A stretch of 64,000 nucleotides of DNA from Lichtheimia corymbifera B2541. Its lineage: Eukaryota; Mucoromycota; Mucoromycetes; Mucorales; Lichtheimiaceae. The translations under genes were made by a program, and so were the position numbers. Shown here one piece after another: positions 11,297-20,500 of the stretch. The notes beneath the pieces are model-generated. The model saw only the letters and a program-made list of their open reading frames with translations. It searched no databases and had not been told where the DNA came from. Every line of letters begins with the position of its first letter. Position 1 is the first letter of the stretch. Location of the stretch: positions 1-64,000 of the forward strand of contig JNEU01001003.1 of the NCBI GenBank assembly GCA_000697475.1. The letters run 5' to 3'.

Positions 11297-11910
11297 GGGA
11301 TTGCATATCTCGAACCTCAAACTTTCAGACAATATGCTCTAGGACATGCTGAATAATTTTGTCTTAATAAAGAACCCACACTTTATTTGAAAATTTCGAA
11401 AGGGAGAGCATAATGTGGGGTTGACTATGACGGATGAAAATTGGGAAAGCGCCGGATTTATGAAAAAGTCAATTAGTATGTAATTTCTTGGGATTCCCCA
11501 TCTCGCACTTGAAACTTGGTCAGAAGGTACTCTCGCACATGCTGATCAACTCCATTCATTTAAAAACCGCATCGTTCATTATGTACATTTTGGATGCCGG
11601 CCAGCCCAAAAGTAGGATAAAGTACGGTCGGCGCTCCTGTTCCCCGAGATTGCCCACCTCGAACCTGAAACTTTCACACAACACCCTTTCGACCACGCCG
11701 AGCAATTTCGTTCCCATAAAGACCCCAGAGTTCATTATGAAAGTCTTGAATGTGGGAGAGACGATGAATGGATGAAAACATAAATAGGGTGTACGGCCGT
11801 GCGCGCCGATATTGCCCACCGCGACCTCGAAACTTGGTCAGGAGGTGCTCTCGGGCATGCTGATCAACATCATTCTCATAAAGCCTCTACACATCATTAT
11901 GGAGATTTGA
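11297..11910 (+). repeat. Degenerate ~155-195 bp tandem repeat array
   Basis: Four units start near 11297, 11491, 11646 and 11808. Each begins with a version of GATTGCCCACCTCGAACCTG followed by AAACTT, has an ATAAAG/TTAAAA block about 70 nt in, then TTCATTATG-like sequence and a purine-rich end. Further units occur near 12329 (direct), 12125-12233 (inverted) and 14041 (direct, worn). Spacing is irregular and identity is visibly low, so the array is old. Open frames through it (for example 11488-11775) translate as repeats of the DNA repeat, so I treat it as non-coding. Confidence 0.55.
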
Positions 11911-11922
11911 AGAAACAGACAT

Positions 11923-12123
11923 CTTTATGTTTTTACATATGCTGTAAGGGTGATGCTATATGACAAGTGGTGTTTGTTCATTGTGAATTATCATGCAAAT
12001 GAGCTGTGTTGCACAAAGAAGTCCGTCTGCCTCTTCGGCTCTATCGGGGTCTACCTATTTGACAACGAACAAAGGCCATCCTCCATATAGCATCACGCTT
12101 ACAGCATATGTAAAAACATAAAG
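11923..12123. mobile_element. MITE-like inverted-repeat element
   Basis: 201 bp whose ends are inverted copies about 66 nt long. The left arm (11923-11988) starts CTTTATGTTTTTACATATGC. The right arm (12058-12123) read on the other strand starts with the same 20 bases and stays alignable for over 60 nt with few changes. There is no coding capacity and no clear target-site duplication. A third single arm lies at 12443-12508. The form suits a miniature inverted-repeat transposable element; the family cannot be set from this. Confidence 0.55.
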
Positions 12124-12508
12124 GTGCCTATATCTCTAAACTTTACAATGAAACGTGGGCTCTTCATTCGAACAAAGTTGTGCGGCGGGGCCAAGCGCAC
12201 CCCTTGTGTAGAAGTTTCACGATCGTCGTGGCCATTCTCAGATTCACCCAATGTCGCCACCGGCCAAAAAATATTTTTGGTTGCAAGAGGTCGACTCAAG
12301 TTGGCTGGTGGCAACATTGCGAAATTTGGGATTGGCCACGACGATCGTGAAACTTGGCACACAAGAGCCTGTTGACCCCGGTGAGCAACTTTGCTCTATT
12401 GAAGACCCCGCGCTTCATTGAGAAGTTTGGAGATATGGCTGTCTTTATGTTTTTACTATGCTGTAAACGTAATGTTGTATGGAAAGTGGTCTTTGTTCAT
12501 TGTCAATC
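12057..12508. repeat. Large inverted repeat, ~177-nt arms
   Basis: Arms at about 12057-12233 and 12332-12508 are inverted copies around a ~98-nt centre. The innermost TGGCCACGACGATCGTGAAA is exact between arms. Outward, each arm holds one unit of the degenerate repeat and then one MITE-type arm. The left arm overlaps the MITE-like element. The arrangement suggests inversion or back-to-back insertion of a composite unit, and the transcript could fold into a long hairpin. Confidence 0.6.
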
Positions 12509-13634
12509 ACCTCACATATACTAGAACCAAAGATGCAGAAAGGACGCGTTTGCACAATCAAGCAGAGAGTGCGGGGTTTGGAGATTCAATCGTGTTGGTG
12601 GAGATTGCATAATGGTTCCTGCCCCTATAGTGAGGTTCGCGTGTGATAGAGCGTATGGAACCATGGTATGGTTGACAATCCAAAATAAATTGTGCATCCG
12701 AGAGTAATCGTGTGAAGGAAGGGTAGGGGCGATGACATTGCTTGTCTCCAGAGATCGTACCCATACAAGGTCATACATACAAAGTAGCGCATGCTGGTAG
12801 TAGTCGTCATACTACTGCATATGTATGTGTCGTGTCATATTGTATCATAATCCACTCGTTAAACATATCATTGAGACTTACAGTGGGCCAAATTTATGTA
12901 ACAAGCGTTACCGTTGGGTACCATTAATAGGTGTTGTTTATTATCTTGGAACGTACAAGCGTCTATTTAACCCTGTGTACAACCCGCTGAGAATTACTAT
13001 CTGTGAACAAGAGAGCTTTATTAACGAATGTAATATGACAAAAAAGAAAGAAAGTGTCTCGATACAATGATGTAGGTAATCCAATCTTGCATTCCGACCT
13101 TCTACTTTCTATCCTCTCTCTCATTCTAGAAACCAACCAGTGGACCACATAGAATCGGTGGGTATCATTATCGTTGCGTCATTGAATCCTTGGTTGCTAC
13201 CGTCGTAAACATCTTCATCCAGGATTGCAAACTAGCTGCTGCGCGTGCCTTGGCTCCAACATCCAATATCATCCATTGCAGCAAACTGGCCTTTGTCAAA
13301 GATACAAGCCGTCCCATCCATGCCATCCAATCCATCATCACCCTCAGCCGTATCCACGCAACATAATCCATCCTTCCTGCTGAAGATGTACAAAGTGACC
13401 AAGTCCACGTTTCAGGATCATCCATCACTGTGCTTGATTGCACCCATCCATCCATCGATAAGCATTGCACGCCCGATATGTTGATACAAAGAGCTCATGG
13501 GGTGCTTCCTGACATGCTTTCTTTTCCTGCTGACAGTTAGTCAATCATTTGCTTGTTCACTTTCTATCGCAGCTCAACCAGATGAAGAATGCTTGTATCA
13601 ATGGCGGATATGGTGGCATCCATAAGGAGGATCC
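12509..13634. other. Gene-free stretch of the repeat island
   Basis: About 1.1 kb. The only ORF of note is 12825-13070 (+): 81 codons from an ATG, without splice partners or recognisable motif. CATCCATC-rich low complexity near 13310-13460 makes a spurious minus frame. No gene called. Confidence 0.5.
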
Positions 13635-13998
13635 GAATGTATTAAAGCAAGTTGATACACGTAAATAAAGCTGCTTCTATACGATGGCTAGCTACTGTTC
13701 ACGTGAAAAGGTTACTGCAAGTAACTGGAGACATGGGAGTAATGACTTTGCTAATAGTAACTGCTTGGAATGAATGCTGTTACGTTTGATTGTGGTCGAG
13801 GAGTGTACAAGAGAAAGTGTCGTGTCAAGTAACGCGGGTGTTGTAGTGCGGTGCACGCGCCACGGACTCGCCATTCGGTCAAAATCAATAGGATCAAGGC
13901 ATTCGTAGGCTTGACATGATGAGTTGAAGCAGGACAATCTTCGCAGGTGGCGGTTGTTCTTGAATGAGGCAACAGTTGAAAATGGGAGGAAGTGGAAA
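13635..13998 (+). repeat. Dispersed repeat, copy B
   Basis: Diverged direct copy of 10720-11225 (see copy A for the exact anchors). A worn unit of the ~155-195 bp repeat follows at about 14041-14130, so the order 'long repeat then short repeat' is kept at both sites. Confidence 0.6.
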
Positions 13999-14862
13999 AC
14001 TAGAAATTTAAGTGGGTTGAGCTGTCAGACATCAATTATACTGGGATTGCCCATCGCGGAGGATACTGCCGTGCAGTGATGACCAGCTTTGGCTTAATGA
14101 AAAGCCTCTACTTTGTTATAAAAATTGAGAGTGAGAGTGCGCAATGTAGGAGTGAGCTATAAACGAAGGCCAGTATAATCCTCAGTTGCGCGATTCAGGG
14201 CCACAGGCCCTAGCTTTAAGCATAGTTACGCATGGTGGATGAGTGTGCATGTTCGTTATCAGTCCCTCACGACATGTAAAGTTGCCTCTATAAACCTTGA
14301 CAGGAGATGATATTCCTTCACCGTCTGCGTCATTGGTATGTCAGCATTGAGGATATGGTTGTTAATGTATCTTCAAAAACTTCCACATGCAACATTTTGC
14401 AAATCCGTGTGGCGAAGAAGCCATCAAATAGGAGTGTGTATTTTGTAACCCCTTGCATGAATCTGAGTTAGGAGGAGGGTGTATCCTAGGTGTTCCTGCG
14501 TCCTTCGTGAGACCCAAGTCTCTTGGTTTCAACATGTAATAACCGGGTGGATGCTATGATCCAATATAACCATCATAATATCCTCATAACAATTCACATG
14601 TTTTCATAATTCGTGTGGCGTTACTAAGGGGAAACGCCTTTTAAAAAGGGGTGTTTGAAACCTTCAAGTGGAATCTTGATTAAGATCGCCCCCTGATGAT
14701 GCAGTAAAGGTTCCTCTAGTAGCCGGAACTCTATTATGTATAGTGAAAGGAGTAACGGAGGAAATGTGCGAGGACAAGCATGGCACCACATATAAAGTAA
14801 CCCCTCTATTGCTGCTGATGTGATCAACCGTCGCCCTTTTTCTCTTCTCATACTACCAAAAC
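13999..14862. other. Intergenic, promoter of cysteine-rich gene
   Basis: About 860 bases right of repeat copy B. Apart from the worn repeat unit I see no repeat or gene. The final ~100 bases should hold the promoter and 5' UTR of the next gene (TATAAAG at 14791-14797, 66 nt before its ATG). Confidence 0.45.
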
Positions 14863-15603
14863 ATGCGTCTTTCGGTTCTCACCTTGGGTGTCGCTGCTTG
14901 CTTTGTTGGATCTGTATTCCAAGTAGCCCACGCAGCAGATGCAGATCTGTGCACTGCGATCAAAGGTACCTGCGTAAAGTCAAAGCCGAACCTCGCGGGT
15001 ATCCCGTGCAGTAGTGGTGAAGGTGGTTCCTATACTGTCCTTGGTATGCTATAAGAAAATGACAACAATGGTCTATTCGTCAAATGCGCTGAGGCTAATT
15101 TCTTAAAACAGGGAAGAATGATTGCTGTTGCAAGGATGAACCGGCGCCAGAACCAGCAGAGACAGATCAGTGCACTGCGCTCAAAAGTACCTGCGTAAAG
15201 TCAAAGCCGAACCTCGCGGGTATCCCGTGCAGTAGTGGTGAAGGCGGTTCCTATGCTATCGTTGGTATGCTAAAAGAAAATGACAACAATGGTCTATTCG
15301 TTAAATGCGCGCAGAGACTAATTTCTTAATACAGAGAATAATGATTGCTGTTGCAAGGATGAACCATCCGATCAAGACAATCCACCTCCTACAACACCAG
15401 CACCAAACCCCAACCCCAACAAGGGCAACCGTCCTAAAGGAAAGGGTAGAGGACGTGTCAAACTGATTCGGGTTCCCCCTCGGTGTATAGGAGGACGACG
15501 TACGCGGAAACAAATTATTCAGTGCGCTCAGAGATTTAATCAAGGACGTCGAAACAGGCGACCTGGCAACAGACGGCCACGTCGTGGACAGCGTCGCCAG
15601 TAA
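14863..15603 (+). CDS. Secreted cysteine-rich protein with two tandem repeats
   Basis: Exons 14863-15043, 15112-15264 and 15335-15603, 200 aa. A signal peptide ends at about residue 24 (VAHA). Two nearly identical modules follow (about 29-70 and 79-120). Each has the pattern C-x6-C, a KPNLAGIPCSSG core and an NDCCCKDE end, six cysteines that could form three disulfides. Then come a Pro/Asn linker and a strongly basic, Arg/Gly-rich tail of ~65 residues with two more cysteines. Both introns (68 and 70 nt) are phase 1 and near-identical, so an exon-intron-exon block of ~221 bp was duplicated. Function unknown; a small cationic secreted cysteine-rich protein could act on the cell wall, competitors or a host, but that is inference. 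Confidence 0.85.
14950..15365 (+). repeat. Tandem duplication of an exon-intron block
   Basis: Copies 14950-15142 and 15171-15365, period 221 bp, about 90% identical by eye, including a run of about 58 identical bases. The copy covers part of one exon, the whole intron and the start of the next exon. Intron identity is as high as exon identity, pointing to a recent duplication or gene conversion. Confidence 0.85.
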
Positions 15604-17506
15604 AGCTGTTGCAGTGTCCACAGGAGCCGTCCCATTGTTACTCCATATTAACTTTTGTCTAAATGCTTGGCATATAATACAACATCATGCATGCACGATC
15701 TCTTCATTAAAATGAAGCACTATTGCTACTTGCGTTGTTATATAATTATGCATGTCAACTCTCGTATAATAGACACATACACTATATTACGTCCACCATA
15801 GTAAGCAGTAATGCTAGTACAATGAACATCAACATAGTATTATCAAGCTTTCATTGTTTGCCAGCATACTGCGATGATCTCATATGTCAGGAGGAAAACG
15901 AGAATAATGACGGCACTCGATTGTTCTTCTTTGTTCTCTTTTTGATCAATACATGGTATCCTTCTTTTGATGTTATTATAGCCTGGTGATAATAAGCGAA
16001 AGCTGAAACACACAACATTGTACCTCAACAATCACCACGAGCACCCTCCGGAACAAGTAAAGAGCGTATATTTCTTCTTTTCTGCATGTCCGAGGCAATA
16101 TCCAGTCTCATGAGCAATATACCACCGCTACCATTCATCCACGTGGTGCTTGCATGTGATAATCAACTTTTGGCTTACCGAGGTGACAGTAGCATTAAGT
16201 AAGCCTGTGAGTATTCTTGAGGGTGCCACTGACGTATGTGTCAAATTATTATTGCTGATACCCTATAATACATGCACTTTGCTGTCTTCTTGATTATACA
16301 ACACCGCTAGTTTATAATAGGTGCATCGTTACTTTACAAGCGGATCTAATGTAAAAGGTAAACAAAGTAACTTTATCTCTAGTTTGAACATCCACCGACA
16401 ACCATGTTGCACAAGTGGGTCTTTCAGCTGGGTATGATAACGTAATGTTTATTTGTACCATTCGCACATGTGCGTGGATTTGAAAAACAAAGATGGAATA
16501 AAGAAGCCTCGTCGCATGTGGAGCATAACCGTGAGAAACATTTCTCGAGTCGTGGGTGCAAACGACGGATCGACGCTATATTCTACTACTATCACTGTTA
16601 CAAGCGACTAAGAGACCAATGGCTTGATTCACATGAGTAGATTTGGTAAATTGTTACACAACGATCCCTTGAGTAACCTGCAATATACCATTGACTGAGA
16701 CATGATAGTCCTATAATTTTATGGGGAAATCGTCTCAGCAGAAAAATGCCAATTGGCAGATCACACTCTTTTTCCTTTCTTGCTTGTGACGGCTGGTGCC
16801 ACTACTAGACAATTTGAGACATCCACTGGATTCCCACAAGGATATTCGAAAAGAAGCGTGACAGATCCTACGGCGGCAAACAATGATGGGAAGGGGTTTA
16901 TTGTACAAAGTAGCATGATAGGTTCAATGATGCCGGAAACAAGCGGAGATAAATGCGACGAGTGCCTACGATAAAAGGAAAATCCGTAAACGGAAACAAT
17001 GGTTGGTGGATGATAAGATGGTAGATAACAAGTTCCGAATCATTTATCCTTGTTCCAAGGCGTTATGCAAGCCATCCTTAGAGCCCACTTTTAATATTAC
17101 GTTGAAGATTTTTATACAGTGGAGTATAACTAGATGGACCATTGAATAAACTCATACCCATAGTATGATACATAGGGCGGCACCGGAGGAATCAAAAGGA
17201 TACTCTGTTTTCGGAAAAAGGTGGGGGCGTGTGATCTCAGCGATGAATGCAGGACGTTATCTATGCAACTATTGGCTCTCATCGCTCGAGATAAGCAATA
17301 TGCCCAGCTTGATCCTTTCTACCATCGTCGTCGTTGTGCTAGTCACCCTATCATCAGGTATATAAAGGGAAGTCGCTTGCTCGTCATGTCATGTTTTTCA
17401 TTTTGCTCTTTGTCGTCTACTAGATCACTGTTTATTTACCCCCTCTCTCTTTTGCTATATATACATTTTTCTCTTTTGTACATAATCGTCGTCTACATAT
17501 TACATC
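15604..17506. other. 1.9 kb intergenic stretch
   Basis: The 3' UTR of the cysteine-rich gene, then AT-rich DNA without a convincing gene. Near 16721-16974, a frame with a hydrophobic start lies one base out of register with a 74-codon frame ending in K-C-D-E-C-L-R. This could be a broken small secreted-protein gene or chance. The last 150 bases hold the glutamate synthase promoter. Confidence 0.45.
17359..17366 (+). promoter_or_regulatory. TATA box of glutamate synthase
   Basis: TATATAAA about 140 nt before the start codon, followed by a T/C-rich leader, as in highly expressed fungal genes. Confidence 0.6.
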
Positions 17507-20500
17507 ATGTCTACTGTTAACAAGTCGTGGGCTCAAGCGATTCCTTCTAAGCAAGCACTCTACAATCCCGAATTTGAAAAAGACGCATGTGGTGTCGGTT
17601 TCATGGTGCATGTCAAGGGTGAACGATCCCACAAAATCCTTACGGACGCCAGCCATATTCTCTGCAACATGACGCATCGTGGTGCCAGCGGTGCTGATAT
17701 TCGTGATGGCGATGGTGCTGGTGTGATGACTGGTATCCCCCATCAATTTTTTGTCAATGAAGCCAAGCGAGAATTAGGCATTGATTTGCCTGAAGAGGGC
17801 AAGTACGCTGTTGGTAACTTGTTCATGAAAGGCGAATCCGATGTCGTTGCCGAAAGCAAGCGTATCTTTGAAGAAATGGCTACAGCATTGCATTTGAAGG
17901 TGCTGGGATGGCGTTCGGTGCCACGAGACTCGTCTATTCTAGGTCCTGCTGCCAAATCCAAGGAGCCTGCCATTGAACAACCTTTCATCGTCCTTGCTGA
18001 AGCACACCAAGAGTTTGATGAACGCTATTTCGAACGTCAGTTATACGTGCTGCGTAAACATGCCACCCATAAGCTTACCATGGCCAAATGGTTTTACGTG
18101 TGCTCCCTCTCCAACAAAAACATTGTCTACAAGGGCCAGCTTACGCCACGTCAGGTGTATGAATACTTTCATGATCTCAACAATGTCCAATATACCACTC
18201 ATTTTGCCTTGGTCCATTCTCGTTTCTCCACCAACACCTTCCCATCATGGGATCGAGCCCAACCTATGCGCTGGTGTGCTCATAATGGTAAGTGGTGATA
18301 TAAAATATGCTTTTTCACATGCCAAATCCACTCACTCACATGTCCTAGGTGAAATCAATACACTCCGTGGTAACAAGAATTGGATGCGTTCTCGTGAGGG
18401 TCTCATGGAATCTGATACATTTGGAGACGAGCTTGAATTGTTGTATCCAATCATTGAAGAAGGTGGTTCCGATTCAGCTGCATTTGACAATGTACTTGAA
18501 CTGCTGGTGATTAATGGCGTGCTGACTTTGCCTGAAGCAATCATGCTGATGATCCCCGAAGCATGGCAAAACAATGACAACATGGCACCTGAACTCAAGG
18601 CGTTCTACCAATGGGCTGGTTCCTTGATGGAGCCATGGGATGGTCCAGCTCTCTTCACCTTTTCGGATGGTCGCTATTGTGGTGCCAATCTCGATCGTAA
18701 TGGTTTACGTCCCTGCCGATACTATGTGACATCCGATGATATCATGATTTGCGCTTCTGAAGTGGGCACTGTACATATTGATCAAGAAACGGTGGTATCC
18801 AAGGGACGTTTGAAGCCTGGCCGCATGTTGTTGGTTGACACTGTGGAAGGTGTGATTGTGGATGATAAGCAACTCAAGCTCCAGACTGCTGCCAAACGCA
18901 ATTTCACCGAATGGATCAAGAACCAACGTATTGGATTGCAAGATATTGTTGCCAAGACCGCTTCTGCCAAGCCATTCGAAGCTCAGTTGGATGAAACTAC
19001 TGTTCACGCCGATCCTCGTCTCAAGGCATTTGGCTACACGCTCGAACAGCTCAACTTGATCATGGTGCCCATGTCTTCTACTGGCAAAGAGGCTCTTGGT
19101 TCCATGGGTAACGATGCTGCTCTCGCTTGTTTGTCTGAACAACCACGCTTGATTTATGAGTACTTTCGTGAATTGTTTGCTCAAGTCACCAACCCACCTA
19201 TTGATCCTATCCGTGAACAAATTGTCATGTCGCTCGAGTGCGTTGTTGGTCCTGAAGGCAACATTTTGGATATTGACGAGTCTCAGTGCCATCGTTTGCA
19301 ACTCAAGTCGCCTATTCTTTCCATGGAGGAATTGGCCGCTGTCAAGAGCATGTCGCAGTTTTACCCCGAATGGAAGGTGGCCACCATTGATATCACTTTT
19401 GCCAAGGGTGATGGTGTGCAAGGATACTTGGGTGCCTTGGAGCGTGTGTGCAATGAAGTGTCCTCTGTGATTGAGCAAGGATACAAGGTCGTTGTATTGT
19501 CTGATCGTGCTGTTTCCAAAGATCGTGTGGCTATCTCATCCTTGATTGCTGGTGGTGGTGTCCATCATCACTTGGTGCGTAACAAGCAACGTAGTCGCAT
19601 TGCATTGATGGTCGAAACTGCTGAAGCTCGTGAGGTGCATCATTTCTGTGTGTTGCTTGGTTACGGCGTGGATGCTATTTGCCCTTATCTTGCCATGGAA
19701 GCCATGCTAAAGTTGCATCGTGAAGGTGCTGTTCATGAAGGTCTCACTCCAGAAAAGTTGGTGTACAACTACAAGAAGGCTGTCGATGATGGTATTCGTA
19801 AGGTCATGTCCAAGATGGGTATCTCTACACTTGCCTCGTACAAGGGTGCTCAGATCTTTGAAGCATTGGGTGTTGATGACACTGTCATTTCTCGTTGCTT
19901 TGTTGGTACGGCTTCTCGTATCAAGGGTGCCACCTTTGACATCTTTGCATTGGATGCATTGACTATGCATGAGAATGGTTTTCCTACGCGCAACATTGTT
20001 CAACCCTTGTCGTTGCCTGAGTCTGGTGAATATCACTGGCGTGATGGTGGTGAGGCGCACGTGACTGATCCTGTGGGCGTTGCTCAGTTACAAGATGCTG
20101 TGCGTCAAAAGAACCAGAATGCTTGGGATGCTTACACTCACAATGCATATGAAGCCATCAAGAAGTGCACTCTTCGTGGTATGCTCGAATTCGACTTTGA
20201 TAGCGCCAAGCCTGTTGCCATTGAAGAAGTTGAACCATGGACCAACATTGTCAAGCGCTTCGTCACTGGTGCCATGTCGTATGGTTCGATTTCCATGGAA
20301 GCTCATTCATCCCTTGCTATTGCTATGAATCGTCTTGGTGGTAAATCCAATACTGGTGAAGGTGGTGAGAAGCCTGAGAGATCCAATCCCTTGGAGAATG
20401 GTGATACTATGCGTTCTGCCATCAAGCAAGTTGCCTCTGGTCGTTTTGGTGTCACCAGCTTTTACTTGTCTGATTCTGATGAATTGCAAATCAAGATGGC

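Noticed and set aside
11488..11775. Plus-strand frame of 95 codons with an internal peptide repeat
   Set aside because: The peptide repeat only mirrors the degenerate DNA repeat, the frame is not kept between units, and the inverted copy is open too (12099-12362, minus).
11297..11910. CRISPR-like array
   Set aside because: The repeats are long, irregular and poorly conserved, there are no unique spacers between identical short repeats, and the genome is eukaryotic.
12825..13070. 81-codon ORF in the repeat island
   Set aside because: Has an ATG and a fair composition but no promoter, no homology I recognise and repeats on both sides; kept only as a note.
13168..13470. Minus-strand frame of 100 codons, rich in Trp and Met
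   Set aside because: Produced by CATCCATC-type low complexity; composition is unlike a protein and there is no context.
15301..15621. Minus-strand frame of 106 codons
   Set aside because: Antisense to the last exon and intron of the cysteine-rich gene, where splice phases and duplicated modules support the + strand.
18705..19478. Long minus-strand open frame of 257 codons inside the glutamate synthase gene
   Set aside because: It lies antisense to a conserved coding exon and is open only because of the codon bias of that gene; no motif or start context supports it. The same holds for 21887-22546.
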